From assembly GCF_027594145.1 (NCBI RefSeq), contig NZ_JAQFFK010000003.1:682001-746000 (forward strand): a stretch of DNA of 64,000 bases. The letters run 5' to 3'. This DNA is from Methanococcoides alaskense. Its GTDB lineage: Archaea > Halobacteriota > Methanosarcinia > Methanosarcinales > Methanosarcinaceae. The notes below the pieces were generated by a model. The model did not search any database and had not been told where the DNA came from. It worked only from the letters and a program-made list of their open reading frames with translations. Positions 1-8,445 of this stretch are shown in pieces (positions within the stretch are counted from its first letter, which is position 1; every line of letters begins with the position of its first letter). The position numbers and the translations under genes are program-made.

Positions 1-61
1 TAGTTAACCTCGACAACATGAAAAATACTGTGGTCTCATTACTTCAAACCGTTGAGTAGAA

Positions 62-364
62 CACCCTGAGCATAAGTTCGATGGTGAGAGTGGGATTCTT
101 GAGAGGAAGCATGTTTATGCTGATGGTGTTGTTTACATCGGGAAGGAAGCTAACAATGTTGATGAGCAGGAATTGGATGTGAAGAAGGCTCAAGAATTTT
201 TGAATAAAAAAGACATTATGCAGAAGATACTTGCTTTACCTCAAAAGCAGGCTGAAAAATGGGGAGTTGATAGGAAGACTTTCCAGAGAATCAAAAAAAA
301 GATACTTGAGGATGGAGACATTAAATTGAATACTCCAGCTGTAAAGCGAATAGTATCAATTTAA
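62..364 (+). pseudogene. Decayed C-terminal copy of a B-family DNA polymerase-like gene
   Basis: The frame is open from about 62 to the TAA at 362-364 and reads EHKFDGESGILERKHV and later NNVDEQELDVKKAQEF. It matches closely, in DNA and protein, the C-terminal part of the pseudogene at 5088-6038. Relative to that copy it lacks about 20 bases near position 60, and a TGA lies in frame just upstream, so the fragment is not a functional gene. The last 60 residues form a lysine-rich, helix-turn-helix-like tail. A short frame starting at ATG 173 could be translated but has no clear ribosome binding site. The identification as polymerase-like rests on the longer copy. Confidence 0.6.
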
Positions 365-439
365 GAATACTGTATTTAACCTACTCAAATTGAGTGAATT
401 TATAAACAATAAAATACTAATTTTTGAAGAGGTGATGTT

Positions 440-805
440 ATGAAAAAAACAATTTAGGTTGCTGTGGCTTGAATTATGAGGAGTGTCCTGTATTCATTGC
501 TACAGTCAATAATGATGATAAACTGGGACAAAAAAACTGCTGAAGAATGGTCGAAGCTATATGCTGAATATCTTGGAAAGGGTTTGACTTTAAAAGATAT
601 GAATTGTAAAGGTTGCTGATCAGAAAGCAGTGTTTTCATAGGATGTTCAAACTGTCCTATAAGGAAATGCTGTAAAGGAAAGGAGTTCAGCACATGTGCG
701 AGTTGTGATGAATATGAAACATGCAATATGTTAAAAGGCTTCTTTTCAGTCCCAAACCATCAAAATGCAGAAAGCAATTTGGATAAGATAAGAGGGAATA
801 AATGA
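440..805 (+). pseudogene. DUF3795-type cysteine-rich protein, broken
   Basis: A strong ribosome site (GAGGTGATG) precedes ATG 440. The protein can be read only by changing frame twice at A-runs: near 443-449 one A appears to be missing, and near 530-536 one A appears to be extra. A TGA then interrupts the third segment at about 617-619. The pieces spell NNLGCCGLNYEECPVF, then AEEWSKLYAEYLGKGL, then IGCSNCPIRKCC and CASCDEYETCNMLKG, which is the paired-cysteine layout of DUF3795 proteins (probable metal binding, function unknown). The end overlaps the next gene (ATGA at 802-805), so the two were probably translationally coupled. Three lesions make sequencing error unlikely. Confidence 0.7.
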
Positions 806-1371
806 AAGAAAAATTAGAGACAATGTACTCAAAAGATCGCGAAGAATGGCGATCATGGTTACAAAAAAATTATCTTTCAGAAAAAAATGTCTGGCTGATC
901 TATTATAAAAAACACACAAAAAAATTGTCTATTCCTTATAGCGATGCTGTTGAGGAGGCTATTTGCTTTGGTTGGATTGATGGTCAGATACAGACAATTG
1001 ATGATGATAGATATATGCAGCGTTTTAGTCCTCGAACATCCAAAAGCCATTGGTCTGTCATCAATATTGAAAGAGCAAAAAAAATGATTAAGCAAGGACG
1101 TATGACAGAAAGAGGTCTTAGGATATTTCAGAATGGAATCAAGAATCAAGAAATAGTTCCATCAAGTAAAGATTTTTCTGTGCCAGATGATCTTAAATCA
1201 GCTTTGGAAAAGAATAAGAAAGCACTAAATAACTTTGAAAACCTTGCTCCTTCAGCAAAATTAGCTTATGTTTATTGGGTTAATAGTGCAAAGAAAGACG
1301 AAACTAGACAGAAAAGAATTAAAAACTCAGTAGAGTTAATAGAACAAAATAAAAAATTTGGAGGAAAATAA
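802..1371 (+). CDS. YdeI/OmpD-associated family protein
   Basis: This 189-residue protein has the YdeI/OmdA family pattern: an N-terminal WRSWLQKNYLSEKNVWLIYYKK segment (residues about 16-37), a central EEAICFGWIDGQ motif, then FSPRTSKSHWS and a C-terminal helix-rich part with YWVNSAKK...RQKRI. Members are small soluble proteins annotated as bacteriocin-protection or YdeI/OmpD-associated, with no firmly known reaction. Its ATG overlaps the stop of the broken DUF3795 gene, which suggests an old two-gene operon in which only this member remains intact. The size matches the family and I see no lesions. Confidence 0.85.
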   Translation: MKEKLETMYSKDREEWRSWLQKNYLSEKNVWLIYYKKHTKKLSIPYSDAVEEAICFGWIDGQIQTIDDDRYMQRFSPRTSKSHWSVINIERAKKMIKQGRMTERGLRIFQNGIKNQEIVPSSKDFSVPDDLKSALEKNKKALNNFENLAPSAKLAYVYWVNSAKKDETRQKRIKNSVELIEQNKKFGGK

Positions 1372-1413
1372 AATATCTAAGTTCTCAGAATTTAAATTCA
1401 TTGCCAAGATTCT

Positions 1414-1785
1414 TTATTTCGTATTTTTATCTTCTTCCCAAAGGCCAATGGTATTATTTTCAGTATCATTAAAAATTGCATAAAATCCCAATCCAGCCAC
1501 AGCTGTTTTAGGCTCAAGCACTTTCCCACCGAGTATTTCAACTTTATCAATGCATTCATCTACTGATGGAACTCCAATAAAGGTGGTAATTTTCTGATCG
1601 GCATTTTCTCTTTTTGCCATCCCACCACTGAGGCCTTCTTCACCGCTTAGAGTTGTTGTTTCAATAGAGTAGTATTCTAATGGCTCTGGAATCTTTTCAA
1701 TCTTCCAATCAAATAGTTCGCCATAGAATTTCTTTGCACGTTCTATAACATCTACTGGTAAGTCAAAATAAACAATTGTTGGCAT
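1414..1785 (-). CDS. VOC (glyoxalase/bleomycin-resistance) family protein
   Basis: The 123-residue product opens with MPTIVYFDLPVDVIERAKKF and FYGELFDWKIEKIPEP, the usual start of a single-domain vicinal oxygen chelate protein, and ends with the beta segment YAIFNDTENNTIGLWEE carrying the last metal-ligand glutamate. The central part (GGMAKRENADQKITTFIGV) is typical of short VOC members annotated as glyoxalase/bleomycin resistance; the substrate cannot be predicted. A GGGGGAG ribosome site lies just upstream of the ATG. It is convergent with the YdeI-like gene. Confidence 0.85.
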   Translation of the reverse strand: MPTIVYFDLPVDVIERAKKFYGELFDWKIEKIPEPLEYYSIETTTLSGEEGLSGGMAKRENADQKITTFIGVPSVDECIDKVEILGGKVLEPKTAVAGLGFYAIFNDTENNTIGLWEEDKNTK

Positions 1786-2104
1786 TTATACTACTCCCCC
1801 AAACATATTTGATTCACAATCATTTAATATTGCCGGTTTAGATTTTTATCAAAATTTAATTAAATATGCAGCTATTAATTAAAGTTGCTTTTTTCAAAAG
1901 AATAAGTGAATTAATTAAAAGAGTGGCATTTTTACGAGTTACCTATATCCCCGATAGATTATGCGGGGATATAGGTAAGTCTATTTTTTTGTACGCTATA
2001 ATTACAAATTGCCAAATATAATCATCCGATTATAAATGTTGATGTTGAAATATAATTAATTTGAATGGTAAAGTATTTGTATTGATGATTTCGTTATAAA
2101 GCTA
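1786..2104. other. Intergenic region between the VOC gene and the retron RNA
   Basis: No gene is seen. The stretch is AT-rich, holds the palindromic element at 1928-1996, and ends in TATA-rich sequence that could carry the promoter for the retron RNA (for example around 2085-2100). Confidence 0.5.
1928..1996. repeat. Dispersed palindromic element, copy A
   Basis: Two perfect 13-base arms (ACCTATATCCCCG at 1941-1953 and its complement at 1964-1976) enclose a 10-base loop. The flank TTTTTTTGTACGC at 1984-1996 is, read on the other strand, the GCGTACAAAAAAA start seen in copies near 7196 and 7264. This is the best-preserved palindrome of a family with members near 7264, 7340, 7783, 13875 and 31324. 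Confidence 0.75.
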
Positions 2105-2268
2105 AGTTGTCCTCAGAAACTATCTCTTGTGAAAGAGGTATGTGTGGTGTAACATCATGCAAATGGCATACTAAGCAAAGGTAAACCTTTACCTGAGGAA
2201 TATGAAATTCCGCTTCGCTATTTCAATTTCATATTTCAGAAAAGCGTTCCGCTTTTGTGAGGACAACT
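2105..2268 (+). ncRNA. Retron-like msr-msd non-coding RNA
   Basis: Perfect 11-base terminal arms (AGTTGTCCTCA at 2105-2115 and its complement at 2258-2268) act as a1/a2. A G follows a1 directly at 2116, where retrons carry the branching guanosine. Inside are small stem-loops (CTCTT/AAGAG at 2124-2137; ATGC/GCAT at 2157-2169), a 7-base stem at 2179-2194, a 10-base stem AATATGAAAT/ATTTCATATT at 2199-2235, and AAAAGCG/CGCTTTT at 2240-2256. The first stems fit an msr and the later ones an msd. It ends 43 bases before the start of a reverse transcriptase with retron signature motifs. The assignment is by layout and folding by eye; no known retron RNA was compared. Confidence 0.8.
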
Positions 2269-2311
2269 ATTTTTCAAAATCGTATTCTAAGTTGTGTTTG
2301 GTGGGCAATTG

Positions 2312-4900
2312 ATGGATAAATTACCAAATGATAATAAATTACAAATTTAGTTTAATCATTATATTGAAATAGGTATTATTCCGAAGTTAAGTAGCAATGA
2401 ATATATAAATAATTTTAATTCATTTAAAAAATTGTATATTAACAATTTGCCATACATATACGACCGAGATCATTTTTGTAGTTTGTCAAATTCATCTTCA
2501 AAACAAATTGGTTATTTTTTATCTAAAAAAGAAAAAGCTTACTCTACGTTTAATTTACCCAAAAAAAATGGTAGTTTGAGAGAGATTAGTGCTCCTGCAA
2601 AACCAATGAAATATGTACAAAGATGGATTCTTGATCATATTTTATATAAATTAGACGTTGGAGATTTTTCTCATGGTTTTGTTCCAGGCAAATCAATTGT
2701 GACAAATGCGTCTATTCATGTTAATCAAGATTTAGTACTAGGAATCGATCTCAAAGACTTTTTCCCAAATATCCAATTTAATTCTGTTCGTAATATCTTC
2801 AAATCTGCTGGATACTCCCCAAAAGTTGCTTCGTTACTAGCTGACATATGCACCCATCATCGTACATTACCCCAAGGTGCTCCAACAAGTCCTACACTTT
2901 CTAATTTAGTGGCTTTAAAAATTGATGAAAAAATTGATGCATATTGCGCAAAAATAAATTTTAAATATTCAAGATATGCAGATGATATCACCATTTCTGG
3001 TGGTTCTAATCTTCCAAAACATAAACAAATTATAATAGAAATTATTGAAGAAAATGGTTTTATCGTTAATGAAGATAAAACGAGAATGTTTTCACAAGGT
3101 TCAAAACAAAAAGTAACTGGATTAGTTGTTAATGACAAAGTGAGCATCGGTAGAAAAAGGAAAAAGAATATACGAGCGACTGTACACAATATCCTTAAAA
3201 ATGGTCCCGAAATGGAGAATAGAGAAAACAATCCTTTCTTCAAAGAGAAGATTTTTGGGGAATTAGCATTTGTTAAAATGGTCGACCCTGATTTTGCAAA
3301 TCCTTTAATACAGAAGCTTAAAAGTTTAGATTGGATAAATTACAACAAAAAGTTAAGCAATCCAAGGGAAACGGAACTTGTGGTCCGATCTCTTCAGAAA
3401 AATAGTAAAATCAACCCTGAAACTTATGATCAACCTATTGATTCAGAAGGTGACTTCTTACAAGTTATTTGTGATGTCATTGCAGAAATGAAGCTTGGTA
3501 TGGAAAGACAAAAGTTTTATCCGACATTTTGGAATGAGGAATCTTTTGTGATATTAGATGGTACTAAACATAAAGTATCTCCTACTCCTAAAATACAATC
3601 AAGTGTTCATAAAATAATTTTTTCGTTTATTGAAGAGCGTCTATTACACAAAAATATTCAAACTATAGAAGAGTTTGATGAAGAAATTAAATATTTTGGC
3701 TTTAAGTTTTTGTTTACTACACAAAAAAGAATAGAGCTGAACGTTTCCACTGGACTGGAATTAGCCCATGACGCTCAATTAGAAAATAGTTTAACTAAAA
3801 AATTACCTTCATATATGGAAACAAGTTCTTCTAAATCAGGACTCTTTATTGTTATGTGGTTTAAAGATAAAAATGGAATATTTTTTGAAAAACCAACTAA
3901 TAAGAGCAAATCCGAGATGGTCGAACATCTGGAAAAAAATACAAAAGAAGTTAACGAGAAGGATAATTTAAAGATAGAGTCAATTTTAATCGATGTATCC
4001 AATAAATCTTCTGCTTCAAAAATTTCAGCTAATGTTTCTAAGCATCGTGATTTTTCGACTGTCAATATTTCACATACTGAAAAAAGAGTTGTAAAAATTA
4101 TAGCTGTACAGCTTGCTTATGAATTGTCCACTGAAGAGTTTCCTCCTCAGATTATTGATGAAAATAGGTTGAAAACAAAAGTTTTGAATGCGCTGGCTAA
4201 GGCATTTGATTTAGGAGCTGATATTGTTTGCTTGCCAGAACTTTGTGTACGCGAAGATTGGATTGAAGGCATCCAAAATACATATACGGATATGGTGATT
4301 GTAGCAGGGAGTTACTATGATAACGAAAATCACAATGTTTGTAAACTGATAGTTGATTCAAACATATCTATTCCTTTACAAATGAAAATAACCCCTTCAC
4401 CTTTTGAGAACCCAGGAATAACGGACGAAAATATGGTCCCTGGGAGTGAGTTATATATTTATAATACAAAGGTTGGAAAAATTTCTATACTCATTTGCAG
4501 AGATTTTTTAAATTTAAGAGATAGGCTTCGAGGAAACCAAAAACCAGACATTATTTTTATTCCTTCTTATAATTCAGCAACAGAAAGATTCTATGACGAT
4601 GCACATAACCACACTACTAATAGTGCTGTATACATTGTTATATCAAATACATCTCTTTATGGAGGAACTTCAGTATTTGGTTTAATTCGCCCTGAATCTC
4701 AGGGTGCCCTTGTAAGAAGAGGTTTCAAAGATGAAAATGATCGCCAAAATAAATTATGCAAACTAAGAAAAGGAGAAGAAGGATTTGTTATTGCTGATTT
4801 CAACTTAATCCATAAGTCACTTCAGAATCCAATGCCAGCTGATCCAGCTGAAGAAATAAAACCAGTTTCAAATATAGATAAGAAATTAATTGAGTTTTAA
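2312..4900 (+). CDS. Retron reverse transcriptase fused to a nitrilase-like domain, with in-frame TAG
   Basis: The N-terminal third is a reverse transcriptase with the retron marks NASIH (NAxxH), IDLKDFFPN, PQGAPTSP, YADD and VTG. A middle region of about 250 residues is unrecognised. The last 280 residues resemble a carbon-nitrogen hydrolase: CLPELC (Glu), QMKITP (Lys) and LICRDF (Cys) give the Glu-Lys-Cys triad. Such RT-nitrilase fusions are known in anti-phage RT systems (UG1/DRT1-like); here the RT motifs are retron-type. An ATG-to-stop frame without interruption begins only at TTG 2432, but the same frame runs upstream to ATG 2312 behind a GGTGGG ribosome site, broken only by TAG at 2348-2350. 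The 40 added codons read like the usual retron N-terminus (NEYINNFNSFKKLYINNLPY), so I place the start at 2312 and infer readthrough, possibly as pyrrolysine at residue 13. Full length about 862 residues. Confidence 0.85.
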
Positions 4901-5087
4901 TTCATGAGCTTATCCAAAAATTAATTTCTTCTCACATTTCCGACCCCTACATAACGTGAATATTGAGAGGAAAACAACTTTTCATTAATATTCAATCTGA
5001 AATTTGCTCTTGATATATACTTTCCCGACAGGCAGCACTTTTACTTTGTGAAAGTTAATGGAAGTTTTTCAGTAACCATTATCATAC

Positions 5088-6038
5088 ATGGAAGCCACTC
5101 CTGAACATGCTCAGGAGGTCATTGATTATTTTCAACCCCTCAATCCTTATAGCCTTGATATTGATTAATTGAAGCCTGAAAAAGACGATATGTGGTTTTA
5201 TGGAATCTCTTCAAAACGGTATGCACTTTATACTTTTGAGAATGGAAAGATTAAGTTCATGGAAGGGGAGAGATCTTTCAAATTGCATGGACTTGGACAT
5301 TTAACAAATCCATTTCCAAAGGATGTAGAGGATTGGCAGGCTGAGATATGGGAAGACATTGTTAAACTTCATTATGGAATGATCTCTGAATTGGATATTG
5401 AAGAGAAGTATTCAAACGTGTATGCTATTTCAAGGCTCACTGTTTCAACTGCAAACGTGTTGCACAGATTTGATGCTATCAATAAAGAGAAAGAATGGAA
5501 AGATCAGATTAAACCGTTCAATTTCTATCATGTTGGGTTTCAAGTTACTGAAGATGATGGCAAGGCAGTCAAGCCTTTATCTCCTTTCTCAAATGATCCT
5601 CAGAGTATTGTTTATGAACCGTTTATTGATTATGCAACTGGAGAGCTTAAAGAAGGATCTCATTATTTCAAACCGTTGAGCAGGACAATTATGCAATATG
5701 TAGATCATCTTGAGCATAAGTTTGATGGGGATATTGGTGTTCTTGAGAGAAAGCATGTTCATGCTGATTCTGTGATTTATATTGGAAAGGAAGCTAACAA
5801 TATTGATGAACAGGAATTGGATGTGAAGAAGGCTCAGGAGTTTATTAATGAGAAGTTAGTTTATGATTATATCTTGAAGCTTACTCCTGAGAAAGCAAGA
5901 GAAATTGGAATTAAACATAGGAGTGCTTTGGCTTATTTGAAGAAAAAAGCAAAAGAAGGAAGTTTGAATTTAAAAGCTAGGAATGTTAGAAAGATTTTTA
6001 CTAATATGACCATTAATCAATTTTTACAATATCAATAA
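5088..6038 (+). pseudogene. C-terminal remnant of a B-family DNA polymerase-like protein
   Basis: The frame from 5088 reads MEATPEHAQEVIDYFQPLNP, meets TAA at 5166-5168, then continues for 289 residues with KPEKDDMWFYGISSKRYALY. The SKRYAL block resembles the KKRY motif that follows the catalytic Asp motif in B-family polymerases, and the order of blocks fits the palm C-terminus and thumb. Everything upstream of about 5040, including the catalytic motifs, is missing. The last part (NNIDEQELDVKKAQEF) repeats at 130-200. The 3' end runs 26 bases into the convergent gene at 6013-7005. The open part may still be expressed from TTG 5169, but no ribosome site is visible. Polymerase kinship is moderately sure. 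Confidence 0.6.
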
Positions 6039-7005
6039 TGCAATTTGTATGGTCATAGTTATCATGCCATGACTTCAAGTCAATGAATTTAGGTTTAAGG
6101 TGGAAAATGAGATTTTGTTTTTTTGTTTTATTTTTGATGGAATAAGTTATATCGACAAAAAGTTTTGCTGTGAATTCTTTCATGGCATAACGAGTATAAT
6201 AAAATTCATCTTTTTCTGATATTTCGCCAAAATCATCAGTAGATTTGATTGGTCTTTTATGTTCAAATACACGAAGTAGATTCCACTTTGAAAGTATTTT
6301 TAACACTTCTCCCATTGGATCATTTTCAGAAACTTTTTTGGATGACTCCGAGCCTATTATTCCCAACTCGTATGTTTTAACAAAGTCTCTTTTATCATCT
6401 GCTTCGACATTTATGGTAATAGTAACATCGTCAACATCAAATATTCCTTTGTTTTTGATAGATAATTTGCTCGATGGGTAATCGTAAATAAACCTGTTGA
6501 AGTAAATAGACCAGTTGACGTCTAAACTTTTATTTGATTTTAAGTCAGATTTAACAATTTGCTTTACACTATCTTGTAGATTTTTTATAGAAGGCGGGTT
6601 TATTCCATAAACTTTATGGCATTTTGTACACATGAGTGTTTTTTCTGAAGTTGTGTTGGATGTCTCTAAAAGATCACAATCGCAATTTGGGCATAGAGGA
6701 TCACTGAGATATATTATTTTATTGCCAATAAGATTAATTTTCCAAATAAAACCGTGTCTATTTAGAATACATTTCTCATGATTTAGTAAATATATGGTTA
6801 ACATATAAATTAATACTAAAATTAGAACAAACGTAATTACCTTCCAAACGTGTATTTCGTAGGTAAGTATTTTGTAAATATATTCCTTAAGTGTTACAGC
6901 AATAGCTAAAATAATAAATGCTATAATAGCTTTAAAATGATCTTTTAAAGCATCTAAATATGTGCTGTATACAAAATTTTTAAGCTTAATATATATTTTA
7001 CTCAT
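6013..7005 (-). CDS. Membrane protein with zinc-ribbon, unknown function
   Basis: I do not recognise this 330-residue protein. Two hydrophobic helices lie at about residues 26-40 and 53-74, followed at about 107-130 by a CPNCDC...CTKCHK zinc-ribbon. The remaining 190 residues are a soluble, beta-rich segment (TITINVEADDKRDFVKTYEL; KLFVDITYSIKNK) that may face the cytoplasm. A hairpin at 7067-7098 lies about 60 bases upstream of the start and could be regulatory. The TAA end overlaps the pseudogene at 5088-6038 tail to tail. The gene is intact and AT-rich like the rest of this accessory region. Confidence 0.65.
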   Translation of the reverse strand: MSKIYIKLKNFVYSTYLDALKDHFKAIIAFIILAIAVTLKEYIYKILTYEIHVWKVITFVLILVLIYMLTIYLLNHEKCILNRHGFIWKINLIGNKIIYLSDPLCPNCDCDLLETSNTTSEKTLMCTKCHKVYGINPPSIKNLQDSVKQIVKSDLKSNKSLDVNWSIYFNRFIYDYPSSKLSIKNKGIFDVDDVTITINVEADDKRDFVKTYELGIIGSESSKKVSENDPMGEVLKILSKWNLLRVFEHKRPIKSTDDFGEISEKDEFYYTRYAMKEFTAKLFVDITYSIKNKTKKQNLIFHLKPKFIDLKSWHDNYDHTNCIIDIVKID

Positions 7006-7066
7006 TGTCGATTATTCCGACCTAACAGGTGAACATATCATATATATACTTTTTTAAAATATATGC

Positions 7067-7098
7067 TTTGTCCAATAAATACCATATTTTTTGGACAA
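7067..7098. repeat. Hairpin with conserved loop, copy 1
   Basis: Arms TTGTCCAA (7068-7075) and TTGGACAA (7091-7098) enclose the 15-base loop TAAATACCATATTTT. The same loop, with one difference, lies between different but still complementary arms at 27319-27351. The arms differ at matching positions, which suggests that pairing is selected. It may be an operator, an RNA hairpin or the end of a small mobile element. Confidence 0.6.
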
Positions 7099-7195
7099 CA
7101 CATGAATTTTCGGAATAAATGATATTATTCGGTTAAAGCGGGTATTTCTACAAACTTCAAAATATAAATTTGAATAAGATCTGGTTAAAATATTT

Positions 7196-7385
7196 GCGTA
7201 CAAAAAATAGAGTTACTTTTTTTATATACTTTAGTATCGGTTGTGCAAGCATCATACATAAACCCGTACAAAAAAATAGAGTTACCTATATCCCCTAGAA
7301 ATTGTGTGAGGGATGAAATCCGAACTCCCTATAAATCTGGCGTACACTTTTCGAAATTAGCTATATCCCCGCACAATGGTGTGTC
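7196..7385 (+). repeat. Dispersed element, copies B, C and D in tandem
   Basis: Three starts of the family are seen: GCGTACAAAAAATAGAGTTA at 7196 (truncated), CGTACAAAAAAATAGAGTTA at 7265 running into CCTATATCCCC, and GCGTACACTTTTCGAAATTA at 7340 running into GCTATATCCCCGCAC. The right arms are imperfect (GTGTGAGGG, GGTGTG). The copies decay at different points, which suggests old insertions or remnants of element ends. Confidence 0.6.
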
Positions 7386-7440
7386 GATGCCTAGACTAAG
7401 GGAACTTCTAAAATAAACCGCAATCTATTTTAATATCTAT

Positions 7441-7587
7441 ATGGTAGTACAGTCGATGAACTGGCCAGACATAATACAGTGGACTATAGTTTTGGTTGGA
7501 GCGTTTATTGTGTACAGTGCAGCATTACAGGATATGCGTGATGGTGTGTACAGAGATAGACTGTTCTCTACAAAACGTAATAAGTAA
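7441..7587 (+). CDS. Small single-span membrane protein, 48 residues
   Basis: ATG 7441 opens a 48-codon frame (MVVQSMNWPDIIQWTIVLVG, then AFIVYSAALQDMRDGVYRDR) ending in TAA 7585. It has one hydrophobic helix at about residues 11-30 and a basic C-terminal tail. An alternative start is the second methionine. No strong ribosome site is visible, so translation is uncertain. It lies 26 bases before another small frame with a good ribosome site, suggesting a two-gene transcript. I do not recognise the family. Confidence 0.4.
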   Translation: MVVQSMNWPDIIQWTIVLVGAFIVYSAALQDMRDGVYRDRLFSTKRNK

Positions 7588-7613
7588 AGCACACTTAAAA
7601 ACGGAGTGATAAG

Positions 7614-7715
7614 ATGGATCTTAATGAAAACTTGTTCATCTTGTCAGAAAATATTCAGAACTTGATCGAGAATAAATATCTCGATGGTGAAGAGAAGGAG
7701 ATTATCGCACAATAG
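7614..7715 (+). CDS. Small acidic protein, 33 residues
   Basis: An excellent ribosome site (GGAGTGA) precedes ATG 7614. The product MDLNENLFILSENIQNLIEN plus KYLDGEEKEIIAQ is amphipathic and acidic. It ends in TAG 7713-7715, a rare stop in this window; readthrough would add about 12 residues before the next TAG. Function is unknown. Confidence 0.4.
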   Translation: MDLNENLFILSENIQNLIENKYLDGEEKEIIAQ

Positions 7716-8027
7716 TGTGGGTATATAGCTATTTCAAAAAAAGTTACTAAATAGGTTTAAGCAATTGTTGTTTTTATTTTAAGAGTTCCGTTTTTTCAAC
7801 TTATCTATATCTCCGACTTACTGTGCGAGTGATTAGATTTGAATCCATTTATCCCATTCAAATCTTAATATTAACATTCATAATGCAGAACTGTTAATAT
7901 TAAAAGTAATTCGATTGCTATCGTTTCTCTTATTTTTATATCGTATTCCATCTCATAATTTCATAATTTGAAAAACTGCCAGATCAACACAGTTATCCAC
8001 GGTACTGCCAAAACCATCCTTCTTTTC
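7716..8027. other. Intergenic region
   Basis: No gene is seen. It contains a diverged copy of the dispersed element at 7783-7842; the rest is AT-rich sequence leading to the promoter at 8028-8077. Confidence 0.5.
7783..7842 (+). repeat. Dispersed element, copy E
   Basis: GTTCCGTTTTTTCAACTTAT leads into CTATATCTCCGACTTACTG and TGCGAGTGATTAGATTTGAA. This is the same order as the other copies (T-run, TATATCCCC, GTGC, then a GAATCC-like tail), but the palindrome is degraded. Confidence 0.45.
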
Positions 8028-8077
8028 TCAGTACTTAACCACGTATATATACGGCTGCGATAATGTAGCAGTACTGA
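8028..8077 (+). promoter_or_regulatory. TATA box inside an 8-base inverted repeat
   Basis: TCAGTACT (8028-8035) and AGTACTGA (8070-8077) flank the TATA element GTATATATAC at 8043-8052, about 50 bases before the HTH gene at 8098. This is a likely operator, perhaps for autoregulation by that gene. Confidence 0.55.
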
Positions 8078-8097
8078 CAATTAATGGCGGTGATTCA

Positions 8098-8445
8098 ATG
8101 ATAGACTTCGCATGTAAAGAATTCAAAATTAAAGATGTGATTAAATGTGCTCTGAACCTGACACGGGCTGACATGAAAGTATTGGAGTACTTCTTTGAAG
8201 AACCCGATAATTGGAGCAAAACGGAACAGATTGCAATTCTTGTGGAACTCGACCTTTCAACGGTACAGAGGTCTGTCAAGAAGTTGCATGAAAAAGGTAT
8301 ACTCACACGATCACAGAATAATCTCGACGGAGGCGGTTATTCATTCATTTACAAAATAAACAACAAGAAAGAGATCAAGGGACTGATAATGGGAATTGTC
8401 AGCAAATGGGCGGCAAAAGTGGAACAGGAACTGGAGGATTGGTAA
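8098..8445 (+). CDS. Winged-helix transcriptional regulator
   Basis: This 115-residue protein carries a MarR/TrmB-like winged helix: ADMKVLEYFFEEPDNWSKTE, then the recognition helix STVQRSVKKLHEKGILTRS and the wing GGYSFIYKI. A GGTGA ribosome site lies before the ATG. Its stop is directly followed by the ATG of the polyferredoxin-like gene, so the two form an operon, probably with the large FAD/Fe-S dehydrogenase beyond. An inverted repeat around the TATA box is a plausible target. The signal sensed is unknown; the linkage to Fe-S electron carriers suggests redox or substrate control (inference). The C-terminal amphipathic helix (MGIVSKWAAKVEQELEDW) may dimerise. Confidence 0.85.
   Translation: MIDFACKEFKIKDVIKCALNLTRADMKVLEYFFEEPDNWSKTEQIAILVELDLSTVQRSVKKLHEKGILTRSQNNLDGGGYSFIYKINNKKEIKGLIMGIVSKWAAKVEQELEDW

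Larger units (their letters stand above)
7016..7440. other. Intergenic region rich in repeats
   Basis: No gene is seen. The region holds the hairpin at 7067-7098 and several copies of the GCGTACA...CTATATCCCC element at 7196-7385. Confidence 0.6.

Noticed and set aside
2432-4900. Calling the RT a plain UG1/DRT1 protein without RNA partner
   Set aside because: NAxxH and VTG motifs and the upstream a1/a2-flanked RNA favour a retron; kept only as an alternative.
5166-5168. Readthrough of the stop in the polymerase-like gene as pyrrolysine
   Set aside because: The codon is TAA, not TAG, and the gene lacks its 5' part.
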